Source of the DNA: Pseudolabrys sp. Root1462
GTDB taxonomy: Bacteria > Pseudomonadota > Alphaproteobacteria > Rhizobiales > Xanthobacteraceae
Direction: 5' to 3'
DNA: 64,000 nt
Assembly: GCF_001426945.1 (NCBI RefSeq)
Contig: NZ_LMFS01000001.1
Location: 2,061,120 to 2,125,119 of the forward strand
Shown here: piece by piece, positions 43,922-52,937 of the stretch
Layout: every line of letters begins with the position of its first letter
Position numbering within the stretch: the first letter of the stretch is position 1
Notes under the pieces: model-generated
The model's database searches: none
Told to the model about the DNA's origin: nothing
What the model saw: the letters and a program-made list of their open reading frames with translations, nothing else
Made by a program: the position numbers and the translations under genes

Positions 43922-44638
43922 ATGCCGACCGAGTGCCTGTTCCGCGACGATTCTTATCTCAAGGATTGCGAGGCCCGTGTGGTCGCCCTCACCGAGCAAG
44001 GCGGCATCGTGCTGGACCGCACCGTGTTCTACGCCAATTCCGGCGGGCAACCCGGCGACACCGGCGCTTTTATACTGGATGACGGCACGCGCTTCGTCAT
44101 CGCCGACGCGATCTATACCGACAAATTCAAGACAGAGATTGCCCACGTGCCTTCCATCGGCGCACCAGCCCTGAAGGTCGGTGACGCAGTCCGGGCCACG
44201 ATCGACTGGGACAAGCGCTACGGCCGCATGAAGATTCACACCGCCTTGCATCTGTTGTCGGTGGTGTTGCCGTATCCGATCACCGGCGCTTCAGTCGGCG
44301 ATGCCGACGGCCGCGCCGATTTCGACATTCCCGAAGCGGGCCTCGACAAGAATGAGATCGCGACGAAACTCGCGGAGATGATCGCCACCGATGCCGCGGT
44401 GTCGAGCCGTTGGATCAGCGACGCCGAACTCGAGGCCAATCCGGGCCTCATCAAATCCATGTCGGTGAGACCGCCGATGGGCACCGGACAGGTGCGTCTT
44501 ATCGAGATCTCAAACCTCGATCTGCAGCCCTGCGGCGGCACCCATGTGCGCAAGATCGGCGAAATCGGCGGCGTGACAGTGACGGGCATCGAGAAAAAGG
44601 GCAAACAGAACCGCCGCGTGCGCATCGCGCTGGCCTGA
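43922..44638 (+). CDS. alaX: Alanyl-tRNA editing protein AlaX
   Basis: Free-standing editing domain that hydrolyses Ser (or Gly) mischarged on tRNA-Ala, 238 residues. Zinc ligands: HTALHLLSVVL (HxxxH) near residue 104 and CGGTHVRKIGEIGGV near 204. It has the N-terminal barrel (CLFRDDSYLKDCEARVVAL, TVFYANSGGQPGDTG) seen in AlaRS editing regions. The C-terminal oligomerisation domain of AlaRS is absent. Start ATG 43922, 20 bp after cysK. Co-location with cysK suggests a link to Ser/Cys pools, which is inference. Confidence 0.93.
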   Translation: MPTECLFRDDSYLKDCEARVVALTEQGGIVLDRTVFYANSGGQPGDTGAFILDDGTRFVIADAIYTDKFKTEIAHVPSIGAPALKVGDAVRATIDWDKRYGRMKIHTALHLLSVVLPYPITGASVGDADGRADFDIPEAGLDKNEIATKLAEMIATDAAVSSRWISDAELEANPGLIKSMSVRPPMGTGQVRLIEISNLDLQPCGGTHVRKIGEIGGVTVTGIEKKGKQNRRVRIALA

Positions 44639-44694
44639 ACCCGGAACGTTTCGCGCTGGCGCCGCATTGACGCTACAGCACACAAAGGAATCCC

Positions 44695-45546
44695 ATGGCC
44701 GACACTCTTCACAGCAAATGGCTCCGCTCGACGGAATGGCTCGCCGGCCAACTCGGTAAACCCGGCATCGCCATCGTCGATGGTTCGTTTTATTTGCCGG
44801 CGCTGAAGCGCGACGCCAGAGCGGAATATCAGGCGGCGCACATTCCCGGCGCGGTGTTTTTTGATATCGACGCCATTTCGGATCACTCCACCGATCTGCC
44901 GCACATGTTGCCGGGGCCGACCCAGTTCGCCGAAGCGGTCGGTAAGCTCGGCATTGACGAAACCGATACCATCATTGTCTATGACGGCTCCGGCCTCGGC
45001 GGCGCGCCGCGCGTGTGGTGGACCTTCCGCATCTTCGGCGCCAAGAACGTCTTCATCCTCGACGGCGGCATGCCGGCGTGGAAAGCCGAGAACCGGCCGA
45101 CCGAAGCCGGCGAGGTCAAGCCGGCGGCGAAGACCTTCAAGGCCGAGATGGCGACCAGCGCTGTTGCGATCACCGACGACATTTCGATGGCGCTCAACGG
45201 CACGGATATTCAGGTCGTCGATGCACGCCCCGCGGGCCGCTTCGCCGGCCGCGATCCCGAGCCGCGTCCCGGTCTGCGCGCTGGCCACATGCCGGGTGCT
45301 TTCAACGTGCCGTCCAGCGAACTGGTGGACAATGGTCGGCTGGTGGCGCCGGACAAGATCAAGGCCTCGTTCGAGAAGGCCGGCGTCGATCTGGACAAGC
45401 CGATCATCACGAGCTGCGGCTCCGGCGTTTCGGCCGTCATCCTGGCGCTGGGGCTCGACGCCATCGGCAAGCCGCTGCCGCCGGTCTATGACGGCTCATG
45501 GTCGGAATGGGGCGGCCGCCCGGACCTGCCGGTCGAAAAAGACTGA
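44695..45546 (+). CDS. sseA: 3-mercaptopyruvate sulfurtransferase
   Basis: Two-domain rhodanese of 283 residues. The inactive N-terminal rhodanese domain has [19 protein letters not shown] and [16 protein letters not shown]; the catalytic C-terminal one has [33 protein letters not shown] and the active-site Cys in [12 protein letters not shown]. The CGSGV loop favours mercaptopyruvate over thiosulfate. It sits 56 bp after alaX in the cysK cluster, consistent with cysteine metabolism. Two palindromic operators follow its stop, belonging to the next gene. Confidence 0.94.
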   Translation: MADTLHSKWLRSTEWLAGQLGKPGIAIVDGSFYLPALKRDARAEYQAAHIPGAVFFDIDAISDHSTDLPHMLPGPTQFAEAVGKLGIDETDTIIVYDGSGLGGAPRVWWTFRIFGAKNVFILDGGMPAWKAENRPTEAGEVKPAAKTFKAEMATSAVAITDDISMALNGTDIQVVDARPAGRFAGRDPEPRPGLRAGHMPGAFNVPSSELVDNGRLVAPDKIKASFEKAGVDLDKPIITSCGSGVSAVILALGLDAIGKPLPPVYDGSWSEWGGRPDLPVEKD

Positions 45547-45551
45547 CAATT

Positions 45552-45565
45552 ATTACCCGGGTAAT
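45552..45565. promoter_or_regulatory. Palindromic operator 1 (ATTACCCGGGTAAT)
   Basis: A perfect 14-bp palindrome six bases after the sseA stop. Its 12-bp core TTACCCGGGTAA recurs 26 bp downstream (centre to centre). It abuts a possible -35 hexamer TTGACG (45565-45570). Confidence 0.65.
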
Positions 45566-45577
45566 TGACGAATCATT

Positions 45578-45591
45578 TTTACCCGGGTAAA
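45578..45591. promoter_or_regulatory. Palindromic operator 2 (TTTACCCGGGTAAA)
   Basis: The second copy of the TTACCCGGGTAA core, extended to a perfect 14-bp palindrome. It ends nine bases before the ATG of the DUF2239 gene and overlaps the only plausible -10 (TAAATA, 45588-45593, weak). Bound protein here would block transcription. Confidence 0.65.
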
Positions 45592-45599
45592 TACCTGGG

Positions 45600-46202
45600 A
45601 TGTCAAACAGTCATCCCTCAGCCCACCCCGTCCTTCGTTGCACCGCTTTCGACGGCAGCCGTCGCCTCGTCTCCGGCCCCCATGCGGACGTCGCCGTCGC
45701 CGTGAAGCAGCGCGTGCGCAGCCATCCGGACGCCGCGATCCTCATTTTCGACGATCAGTCCGGCCGCGAGATCGATTTCGATCTGCGCGGCTCGGATCGC
45801 GACATCGCTGACCGCATCGAGAAGCAATCCGCAGCGACTGCCGAACCGGCGCGTGCCGCCGGACGGCCGAAGCTCGGCGTGGTCAGCCGCGAAGTCACGC
45901 TGCTGCCGCGGCATTGGGAATGGCTGGGGGCCCAGCCGGGCGGCGCTTCGGCCACGCTACGGCGGCTGGTCGAAACCGCCTCACGCGCCAGCGGCGACGA
46001 TCGCGCGGCGTTGCGCCAACTTCAGGAGCGCACGTACCGCTTCATGTCGGCGATGGCGGGCAACCTGCCCGGTTTCGAGGAAGCCTCACGCGCCCTGTTC
46101 GCCAACAAGATTGCCGACATGGAAACGCATATGGCCGGCTGGCCCGACGATGTGCGGGCGCATGTGCTGCGCCTGTTCGAGGGCGAACCGGCGGCAGCCT
46201 AG
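45600..46202 (+). CDS. DUF2239 family protein
   Basis: A 200-residue protein recognised as DUF2239 from the start: CTAFDGSRRLVSGPHADVAVAVKQRV, then DAAILIFDDQSGREIDFDLRG, and a helical middle part with LPRHWEWLGAQPGGASATLRRLVETASRA. Several residues at the C-terminus (YRFMSAMAGNLPGFEEASRALFANK) are conserved-looking. No signal peptide or membrane segment; cytoplasmic. The family has no known function. It starts at ATG 45600 with no Shine-Dalgarno, and the promoter geometry allows a leaderless mRNA. Two identical palindromes upstream show tight regulation by an unidentified dimeric repressor that is not encoded beside it. Confidence 0.85.
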   Translation: MSNSHPSAHPVLRCTAFDGSRRLVSGPHADVAVAVKQRVRSHPDAAILIFDDQSGREIDFDLRGSDRDIADRIEKQSAATAEPARAAGRPKLGVVSREVTLLPRHWEWLGAQPGGASATLRRLVETASRASGDDRAALRQLQERTYRFMSAMAGNLPGFEEASRALFANKIADMETHMAGWPDDVRAHVLRLFEGEPAAA

Positions 46203-46223
46203 CGTCGCCGCCGGCTCTGCCGG

Positions 46224-47000
46224 TTAGTGCAGGATCTGGCTCAGGAACAGCTTGGTCCGCTCGTGCTGCGGGTGGCTGAAGAACTCGTCCGGGGTATTCA
46301 CTTCGACGATCTGTCCGGCATCCATGAAGATGACGCGGTTGGCGACCTGACGGGCAAAGCCCATCTCGTGGGTGACGCACAGCATGGTCATGCCCTCTTC
46401 GGCCAGCGAGACCATGGTGTCGAGCACTTCCTTGACCATTTCCGGATCGAGCGCCGAGGTCGGTTCGTCGAACAGCATGATCTTCGGGCTCATGCAGAGC
46501 GCCCGAGCGATGGCAACACGCTGCTGTTGGCCGCCGGACAGCTGTCCCGGGAATTTCAGCGCCTGGTTGGGAATCTTGACGCGGGTGAGGAAGTGCATCG
46601 CGACCTCCTCGGCCTGTTTCTTCGGCATCTTGCGCACCCAGATCGGCGCCAGCGTGCAGTTTTCCAGCACGGTCAGATGGGGAAACAGATTGAAGTGCTG
46701 AAACACCATGCCGACCTCGCGGCGCACTTCGTCGATCTTCTTCAGATCGTCGGTCAACTCGACGCCGTCGACGACGATCCGGCCCTTCTGGAATTCCTCG
46801 AGACGATTGATGCAGCGGATCATGGTCGACTTGCCGGAGCCGGAAGGTCCGCAAATGACGATACGCTCGCCGCCGGCGACACGCAGGTTGATGTCGCGCA
46901 ACACGTGGAAATCGCCATACCACTTGTTCATGTTCGTGATTTCGACGGCAACCTGATTGTTGAGCCGCGTCGGCTTGATCTTCACCGCAGTTTCGGCCAT
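46224..47000 (-). CDS. aapP: General L-amino-acid ABC transporter ATPase
   Basis: Cytoplasmic ATPase of the Aap uptake system, 258 residues. Walker [11 protein letters not shown]-loop region [16 protein letters not shown], signature [15 protein letters not shown], Walker [15 protein letters not shown], switch His in [12 protein letters not shown]. The last gene of the aapJQMP operon. It starts 67 bp after aapM and ends 21 bp from the convergent DUF2239 gene; a small CCGGC/GCCGG hairpin (46211-46223) lies there. Confidence 0.96.
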   Translation of the reverse strand: MAETAVKIKPTRLNNQVAVEITNMNKWYGDFHVLRDINLRVAGGERIVICGPSGSGKSTMIRCINRLEEFQKGRIVVDGVELTDDLKKIDEVRREVGMVFQHFNLFPHLTVLENCTLAPIWVRKMPKKQAEEVAMHFLTRVKIPNQALKFPGQLSGGQQQRVAIARALCMSPKIMLFDEPTSALDPEMVKEVLDTMVSLAEEGMTMLCVTHEMGFARQVANRVIFMDAGQIVEVNTPDEFFSHPQHERTKLFLSQILH

Positions 47001-47067
47001 TGCGAACCCTCTCTTCGCTTCAGTCCAATATTCGGCGCGGCGGCCCCTCTCCGCCGCACCACGATTT

Positions 47068-48234
47068 TTATCGCCTGTCGGCCTTGCCGAGGCGAGCCTC
47101 GGTCATGCGCGCGTAACGCGACATGCCGTAGCAGAACACGAGATAGAACAGCGCGGCCACCAGATAGCCAGTCGTCGACGTCACCGGCGTCGCCCATTTC
47201 GGATCGATGCGCGACACCTCGATGGTACGCAGCAGATCGAAAATGCCGACGATGAACACCAGCGACGTATCCTTGAACATGCCGATGAAGGTATTGACGA
47301 TGTTCGGGATGGTGATCTTGAGCGCCTGCGGCAGAACGATCAGCCGCATCATCTGCCAGTAGCCGAGACCCACGGCCATCGCGCCTTCGAATTGCCCTTT
47401 CGGGATCGCGGCGAGGCCCGCGCGCACCACTTCTGCCATGTAGGCCGAAGAGAACATCGCGATACCGATAAGCGCGCGCAGCAGCTTGTTCGGCGACAAT
47501 TCCTCGGGAACGAACAGCGGCAGCATGACGCTGGCCATAAACAGAACCGTGATCAGCGGTACGCCGCGCACGAACTCGATGAACACCACCGAAAACAATT
47601 TGACCGTCGGCATGTTCGACCGCCGGCCGAGTGCCAGCAGGATGCCGATCGGCAGCGAAAAGGCGATGCCGACGGACGCCACGACCATGGTGACCAGCAC
47701 GCCACCCCAGTAGACGGTATCGACCACCGGCAGGCCGATCGCCTCGAAGCCGTGCAACAGAATAAAGGACACGATCGGCAGCACGACGAAGCTGTAAACG
47801 ACGCCGATGTCCCGCCGCGGCGCGTTGAGCCACAACAGCCAGGCGACACCGACGGCGAGCAGCACGAAGAAGATATCGACGCGCCAACGTTCCGGGATCG
47901 GGTACGAGCCGTAGATGAAATACGGCAAGCGCTCCCAGACGAACGGCCAGCAGGCGCCGATCGTGCGGTTCTGCACGCTCTCGAGACACGCGTCGCGATC
48001 GGCCCCGGTCCAAACTGCGTCGAAGAACATGAACCGCAGAAGGTCGGGAATGATCCAGAGCACCAACAGACCGATGAGGATCGTCAGCACGATATTGAAT
48101 GGCGACGAGAACAGGTTCTCGCGCGCCCAGCCGATCGGGCCGGTCAGCGATGATGGCGGCGGCTGCTGTTCCAGCGTTTCCGTGCGGATGAAGCGGAGTT
48201 CGGCAACGGCGAGATCGCCTTCGGACATCGTCAT
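47068..48234 (-). CDS. aapM: General L-amino-acid ABC transporter permease AapM
   Basis: Inner-membrane permease of 388 residues, the longer type with extra N-terminal helices found in AapM. The C-terminal half is the conserved HisM-type domain: [51 protein letters not shown] is the EAA loop region that contacts the ATPase. It pairs with AapQ to form the heterodimeric channel. Starts 10 bp after aapQ stops, so it is translated from the same mRNA. Confidence 0.95.
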   Translation of the reverse strand: MTMSEGDLAVAELRFIRTETLEQQPPPSSLTGPIGWARENLFSSPFNIVLTILIGLLVLWIIPDLLRFMFFDAVWTGADRDACLESVQNRTIGACWPFVWERLPYFIYGSYPIPERWRVDIFFVLLAVGVAWLLWLNAPRRDIGVVYSFVVLPIVSFILLHGFEAIGLPVVDTVYWGGVLVTMVVASVGIAFSLPIGILLALGRRSNMPTVKLFSVVFIEFVRGVPLITVLFMASVMLPLFVPEELSPNKLLRALIGIAMFSSAYMAEVVRAGLAAIPKGQFEGAMAVGLGYWQMMRLIVLPQALKITIPNIVNTFIGMFKDTSLVFIVGIFDLLRTIEVSRIDPKWATPVTSTTGYLVAALFYLVFCYGMSRYARMTEARLGKADRR

Positions 48235-48244
48235 GGCGCCGCCC

Positions 48245-49435
48245 TCACCGTTCCACCAGCTTGACGCGGCTATTGTAGATATTCATCAGCAGCGACGTGA
48301 CCAGGCTGATGAAGAGGTAGACCAGCATGGTGATCGCGACGACTTCGACCGCTTGCCCGGTCTGATTGAGCACAGTGCCGGTGAACACCTGGACGAGATC
48401 CGGATAACCGACCGCAACCGCAAGCGACGAGTTCTTGATCAGGTTGAGATACTGGCTCGTCAGCGGCGGCACGATCACGCGCATGGCTTGCGGCACGATG
48501 ATCAGACGCAGGGTCGGCCCAGACCTCAATCCAAGCGAATAAGCGGCTTCGGTCTGGCCATGCGAGACGGCACGAATGCCGGCGCGGACGACTTCAGCGA
48601 TGAATGCCGCCGTGTAGACGCTCAGCCCGAGCAACAGCGCGACGAACTCCGGCTGCAGCGCTAGACCGCCGGTGAGGTTGAAACGCCCGAGCTGCGGCGC
48701 ATCGAAATGCAGCGGCATGCCGAGCACGAAGAAGATTACAAGCGGCAGGCCAATCACCAGCACGAGGCTGACCAGGGCAACGGGCGCCTGCTGGCCGGTC
48801 TCCATCTGGCGTTTGCGCGCCCAGTAATAGAACCCCAGGGAGGCGACGATGCCGATGGCGAATGCGGCTTCGACCCAGCCGAGCCCCGGGTCGCGGAGCG
48901 GCTCCGGCACGAACAGGCCGCGGTTATTGAGGTAGGACCCCATGAACTTGTGGCTGTCGCGGATGTCCGGCAGCGCCTTGAGCACGGCGTTGTACCAAAA
49001 GAGCAACTGCAGCAGCAGCGGAATGTTGCGGATGGTCTCGACGTAGGTAGTGGCCACCTTGGACAGTAGCCAGTTCTTCGACAGCCGGCTGATGCCGATG
49101 GTGAAACCGAGGATCGTGGCCAACACGATGCCGAGGGCGCCGACCAGAAGTGTATTGAGCAGCCCGACCCAGAACGCCGTGCCGTAAGTCGAGACCGACG
49201 CGCTGTACTCGATCAGCGTCTGCGAAATATCGAAACCGGCGGCCTGATTCCAGAAACCCAAGCCCGACGCGACGTGCGCACGCTGCAGGTTGTCGAGCGC
49301 ATTGCTGACCGCCGCGTAGATCGCCAGCACGACCAGGGCGCACAACACGACCTGATAGGCGACGCTGCGGAACTTCGGATTATTATAGAAAGCAACCCGC
49401 GCCGGCTGCTGCGCTCCCACGCTCTCGATCGCCAT
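48245..49435 (-). CDS. aapQ: General L-amino-acid ABC transporter permease AapQ
   Basis: Inner-membrane permease of 396 residues. It carries a long insert with extra helices between the first and second halves, typical of AapQ, and the EAA loop in YTAAFIAEVVRAGIRAVSHGQTEAAYSLGLRSGPTLRLIIVPQAMRVIVPP. Forms the transmembrane part with AapM. It is separated from aapJ by 98 bp holding a strong hairpin, which should keep its level below that of the binding protein. Confidence 0.95.
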   Translation of the reverse strand: MAIESVGAQQPARVAFYNNPKFRSVAYQVVLCALVVLAIYAAVSNALDNLQRAHVASGLGFWNQAAGFDISQTLIEYSASVSTYGTAFWVGLLNTLLVGALGIVLATILGFTIGISRLSKNWLLSKVATTYVETIRNIPLLLQLLFWYNAVLKALPDIRDSHKFMGSYLNNRGLFVPEPLRDPGLGWVEAAFAIGIVASLGFYYWARKRQMETGQQAPVALVSLVLVIGLPLVIFFVLGMPLHFDAPQLGRFNLTGGLALQPEFVALLLGLSVYTAAFIAEVVRAGIRAVSHGQTEAAYSLGLRSGPTLRLIIVPQAMRVIVPPLTSQYLNLIKNSSLAVAVGYPDLVQVFTGTVLNQTGQAVEVVAITMLVYLFISLVTSLLMNIYNSRVKLVER

Positions 49436-49492
49436 GATCCCCTCGTCCGGAGCGCCCTTGTTATAACGCCTGGGCGCGTCGCCGAAACTTTT

Positions 49493-49520
49493 GGCCGCGG
49501 ACTGTTACGTCCGCGGCCAT
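49493..49520 (-). other. Intercistronic hairpin between aapJ and aapQ
   Basis: A perfect 11-bp stem TGGCCGCGGAC/GTCCGCGGCCA with a six-base loop, 13 bp after the aapJ stop. No U-tract follows, so it is more likely a 3'-end stabiliser or partial terminator that raises aapJ over aapQMP, as commonly found after binding-protein genes. Confidence 0.7.
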
Positions 49521-49533
49521 CGTCATCAATCGT

Positions 49534-50547
49534 TTAGTGGATCGGCGGGGCGTACATGATGCCGCCCTTGGTCCACAGTTTGTTGAGACCGCGGTCGATC
49601 TTCAGCGGCGAACCGCTGCCGACGTTGCGCTCGAACGACTCGCCGTAGTTACCGACCTGCTTGATGACCTTGTAGAAGGTATCCTTGGTCAGGCCGAGCT
49701 GTTCGCCGAAGTTGCCTTCGACGCCGAGCAGACGGCGGATTTCAGGATTGGTCGACTTCATCATCTCGTCGACGTTCTTGGAGTCGACGCCAAGGTCTTC
49801 GGCGTCGACCATCGCGAAGCCGACCCACTTGACGACGTCGAACCACTGGTCGTCGCCGTGACGAACGGACGGCCCGAGCGGCTCCTTCGAGATGATCTCG
49901 GGGAGCACGATATGATCGTCCGGCTTGGCAAGACGCAGGCGCTCCGAATACAGGCCCGAAGCGTCCGTGGTGAAAGCGTCGCAGCGGCCGGCGTCATAGG
50001 CCTTCACGGTCTGATCGGCATCGGCGAAGGTCACGGACTTGAGCTGCATCTTGTTGGCGCGGAAGTAGTCCGCGAGGTTGAGCTCGGTGGTGGTGCCCTG
50101 CTGCACGCAAACCGAAGCGCCGTTGAGTTCAAGCGCCGAGTTCACCTTGAGCGACTTGCGCACCATGAAGCCTTGGCCGTCATAGTAGTTCACGCCGGTG
50201 AAGTTCAGGCCGAGCGTCGTGTCGCGCGATTCCGTCCAGGTGGTGTTGCGCGCCAGCAGATCGACATCGCCCGACTGCAGCGCGGTGAAACGATCCTTCG
50301 CCGTCAGCGGCACGAACTTGACCTTCTTGGCGTCGCCAAGAACCGCCGCCGCCACCGCGCGGCAGACGTCGACGTCAAGACCCGCCCAGTTACCCTGCGC
50401 GTCCGGCAAGCCAAAACCGGCGAGCTGGCCGTTGGCGCCGCAATTCAGGACCCCACGATCCTTAACCTGTTTGAGCGTTTGAGCCGACGCGCCTTGGGCG
50501 ACGAAAACCGCCGCGGCCAAAGCAACAACACCGAATACTCGTTTCAT
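49534..50547 (-). CDS. aapJ: General L-amino-acid ABC transporter binding protein
   Basis: Periplasmic binding protein of 337 residues. Signal peptide VVALAAAVFVAQGASA, then QTLKQVKDRGVLNCGANGQLAGFGLPDAQGNWAGLDVDVCRAVAAAVLGD, the typical AapJ start, and DLLARNTTWTESRDTTLGLNFTGVNYYDGQGFMV. It delivers a broad range of L-amino acids to AapQM. GAGG lies about 11 bases before the ATG. First gene of the operon; the 339 bp upstream must hold the promoter. Confidence 0.96.
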   Translation of the reverse strand: MKRVFGVVALAAAVFVAQGASAQTLKQVKDRGVLNCGANGQLAGFGLPDAQGNWAGLDVDVCRAVAAAVLGDAKKVKFVPLTAKDRFTALQSGDVDLLARNTTWTESRDTTLGLNFTGVNYYDGQGFMVRKSLKVNSALELNGASVCVQQGTTTELNLADYFRANKMQLKSVTFADADQTVKAYDAGRCDAFTTDASGLYSERLRLAKPDDHIVLPEIISKEPLGPSVRHGDDQWFDVVKWVGFAMVDAEDLGVDSKNVDEMMKSTNPEIRRLLGVEGNFGEQLGLTKDTFYKVIKQVGNYGESFERNVGSGSPLKIDRGLNKLWTKGGIMYAPPIH

Positions 50548-50886
50548 TGTGCAGCCTCATCCCATGCTTGTTGAATTAGTCGCGCCCCTCGGAGCTGGCA
50601 CGCCTTCCCCTCGAAAGGCATTGATTTCCCCTCACAAGACACAGTGGCGCAAAAATGAGCCACGACTGCCTTCGCCATTCCCAGAGTGTGCTCCCAATTC
50701 GGCATCTCAGAACGATCGCGGCGCAAGGTCAAGGGCTTAAACGTATTCGCGATGCACAAAGCGAGCCCGCCCTGCCTTTATGAGTGCAGGGTTCTGCTCG
50801 ATTTTTTCGCAACGGGTCGTCCCCTTTCACATGCGACAATCTTCTCAGATGTCATGTGACGGGGAACGCAAATTCTATGCCGCAGA
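50548..50886. other. Intergenic region between aapJ and the LAB_N gene
   Basis: These 339 bp contain no supported gene; short open frames inside show no family similarity. The left part must carry the aapJ promoter, which reads leftwards. I found no convincing -24/-12 (RpoN) site on the aapJ strand and no clear -35/-10. The right part holds the inverted repeat described next and the 3' end of the glycan operon, whose LAB_N stop lies in a small GCCGCA/TGCGGC hairpin (50879-50895). Confidence 0.6.
50821..50864. repeat. Inverted repeat upstream of aapJ
   Basis: CCCC-TT-TCACATG (50821-50833) faces CATGTGA-C-GGGG (50853-50864) around a 19-base loop: eleven pairs interrupted by unequal bulges. No T-tract on either strand. 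It could be the processed 3' end of the LAB_N mRNA or a binding site for aap regulation. Confidence 0.4.
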
Positions 50887-51216
50887 CTATGCGGCGGCAC
50901 CCTGGCCGCGGCCGCGCAGGACGAATTGCAGATTGCGGATATAAACGAACACCCCGAAGGCCTGGCCGATGATGAACACCGGATCCTTGCGATAGAGGGC
51001 GTAGCCCAGCAGCATGATGCCGCCGCCGATCGAGAACACCCAGAACGTCATCGGTACCACGCTGCGTCCGGCACGCTCCGATGCAATCCATTGCACGACG
51101 AAACGCATCGCAAAAAGAGACTGCGCCACGTAGCCGAGCAGAACGCCCCAATCGGCGCCTCCAACGAACACATCATGGAGATAACCACCAACGGTCTGGG
51201 CGATGTCGATCAGCAT
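50887..51216 (-). CDS. LAB_N-domain membrane protein
   Basis: A 109-residue protein with three hydrophobic segments, consisting only of the lipid-A-disaccharide-synthase N-terminal (LAB_N) domain: LLGYVAQSLFAMRFVVQWIASERAGRSVVPMTFWVFSIGGGIMLLGYALYRKDPVFIIGQAFGVFVYIRNL. The QW-ASE-SVVP-FW pattern is diagnostic. No LpxB glycosyltransferase domain. Such proteins are found beside dolichol-phosphate-mannose-synthase-like GT2 genes, as here. A role as a polyprenyl-glycolipid flippase or accessory subunit is inferred, not shown. Confidence 0.85.
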   Translation of the reverse strand: MLIDIAQTVGGYLHDVFVGGADWGVLLGYVAQSLFAMRFVVQWIASERAGRSVVPMTFWVFSIGGGIMLLGYALYRKDPVFIIGQAFGVFVYIRNLQFVLRGRGQGAAA

Positions 51217-51282
51217 GGCTTATTTCCCTTCATTCGACGAAGCTCCGCCGATCGCGGCGCATGTCCTGCCGCGCGCAAGGCT

Positions 51283-52011
51283 TCAACCTTCAATGACTTC
51301 CGGCACGCGTTTGCGGCGACGGATCAGCCACCACACGCCCGCCAGATCGAGGATGCCGACCCAGAGCCGGTCCCACATTCCGTAATTCGAGACGCCTGCG
51401 CCGCGCACCCGATCGACAACATCGACATAACCGATCGCAAGCCCCTCGCGCTTGATCAAAGCCGGCATGAAGCGATGCAGCGCATCGAAATAAGGCAGCC
51501 GCAGATAAACGTCGCGGCGAAATGCCTTGAGGCCGCAGCCGGTGTCGCGCGTGCCATCGCGCAGCACAGCACCGCGCACGGCATTGGCGATGCGCGACTG
51601 GAGGCGCTTGAAACCTCCCTTGCGGCGAAGGCGCTGGCCGGCGATCAGGCCGACAGTTGGCGCGCCCGCCTCGAGCGCGCGGATCATGGCGGGGATGAAG
51701 GCGGGATCGTTCTGGCCGTCGCCGTCGATGGTGACGATGACCGGCGCACGCGCCGCGGACACGCCGGTGCGCACCGCCGCCGATTGACCGCAGGACTGCT
51801 TGTGGCGGACGCGGCGGAGGAATGGATGGATCGCCATCAAGCGTTGCAGTTCGGCCTCCGTGCCGTCGGTCGAACCGTCATTGACGTAGACGATTTCGAA
51901 CGGCCACTGCCCGTCGAGCGCGGCGGCGATTTCGGCGACCAGCGGCGCGATATTACCGGCTTCGTTGCGAACCGGCACCACGACGGCCACTGCGGGCTGA
52001 GTGCTGCTCAT
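51283..52011 (-). CDS. GT2 polyprenyl-phosphate glycosyltransferase
   Basis: A 242-residue dolichol-phosphate-mannose-synthase-like enzyme. VAVVVPVRNEAGNIAPLVAEI opens the GT2 fold, IVYVNDGSTDG follows, and the DxD-type metal site is VTIDGDGQNDP. The region RDTGCGLKAFRRDVYLRLPYFDALHRFMPALI matches rhizobial enzymes that make polyprenyl-phosphate-sugar donors. One hydrophobic segment at the C-terminus (LWVGILDLAGVWWLI) anchors it. It would supply the donor for the GT39 enzyme encoded upstream. The sugar is unknown. Confidence 0.88.
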   Translation of the reverse strand: MSSTQPAVAVVVPVRNEAGNIAPLVAEIAAALDGQWPFEIVYVNDGSTDGTEAELQRLMAIHPFLRRVRHKQSCGQSAAVRTGVSAARAPVIVTIDGDGQNDPAFIPAMIRALEAGAPTVGLIAGQRLRRKGGFKRLQSRIANAVRGAVLRDGTRDTGCGLKAFRRDVYLRLPYFDALHRFMPALIKREGLAIGYVDVVDRVRGAGVSNYGMWDRLWVGILDLAGVWWLIRRRKRVPEVIEG

Positions 52012-52103
52012 AACTCTATGATTCTCTTGCCGAAAGACCGCCCGGCGCCGGAATGACGGCCGGGTACGGGTGCCGCTTCAGGCCGCCCCGAGGCTGCTCT
52101 TTA

Positions 52104-52937
52104 TTAAGCCAATAGCTCGCGGGCAACAGCTTTGATCCGCCGGCCCGACGGTCCCGGAAACTGGTGCACATGGCCGTCCGGCGTGATGGCGAAGCCGAGG
52201 CGTTGCGCCGCGAACCAGCGCCGGATCAGGACGACGCCGACGACGCCGACGACGGCGCCCAATAGCGTGTCGCTGACGAAGTGGGCCTGCACCACGATGC
52301 GGCTGATCATGATCACGACCGCGTAGATCAGCGCCACGGTGCGCCAGCGCGGCCACAGCGTGGCGACCGCGGCCAGCACCGCGAAGGCTGTGGTCGCGTG
52401 TCCCGACGGCATGCCGGCATAGGCCGGCGTCCAGTGGAACGGGTCGAACACGAAGGGATCGATGCGCCCGGGAACGCCGGGCCTTGCCCGCCCGATCATG
52501 TTCTTGACGATCGACGAGAACAGCCCCGGCAATCCGATCGCCACGAACAGGAAGCCAACGCGAACCATGATCGCCGCCTGCACTGCCTGCGCGATCGGCG
52601 TGACGGCGCGCGGTAACGCCGCGAGCGCGATAAATGCCAGACCCAGCGGCCAGAGAACCCAGGCGCCTTTGCCGAAATCGGTGAGGAAATTGAAGAAGTC
52701 GACGATCGAGCGCGGGAGTGACCGAGCGAACCGGGTCGCGCCCGTATCGATCAGCGCCATGCAGAGCAGCAAGCCCGCGAGCACGATTACCGCGCCGATC
52801 AGCACCTGACGCGGCTCATCGATCCAGGGAAACGTCCGTCGCCAATTGATCGGCCGCGTCAAACGCTTGAGCGAAGCGACGACGTTCGTGCTCAAGCGTC
52901 GCGCGGCCGACGAAACCACAGTCACCTCAGCGCTCAT
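52104..52937 (-). CDS. PAP2-family membrane phosphatase
   Basis: A 277-residue membrane protein with the three PAP2 motifs: KNMIGRARP, GMPSGHATTAFAVL and SRIVVQAHFVSDTLLG (the catalytic His pair is in the last two). About six membrane segments. Candidate substrates are undecaprenyl pyrophosphate, phosphatidylglycerol phosphate or lipid A phosphate (LpxE-like). ATGA overlap with the GT39 gene couples their translation, which favours a role in the same glycan or lipid A pathway. Confidence 0.9.
   Translation of the reverse strand: MSAEVTVVSSAARRLSTNVVASLKRLTRPINWRRTFPWIDEPRQVLIGAVIVLAGLLLCMALIDTGATRFARSLPRSIVDFFNFLTDFGKGAWVLWPLGLAFIALAALPRAVTPIAQAVQAAIMVRVGFLFVAIGLPGLFSSIVKNMIGRARPGVPGRIDPFVFDPFHWTPAYAGMPSGHATTAFAVLAAVATLWPRWRTVALIYAVVIMISRIVVQAHFVSDTLLGAVVGVVGVVLIRRWFAAQRLGFAITPDGHVHQFPGPSGRRIKAVARELLA

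Noticed and set aside
50544..50759. 71-codon minus-strand frame upstream of aapJ
   Set aside because: It touches the aapJ start, lacks a ribosome-binding site and any similarity; the region is more likely promoter.
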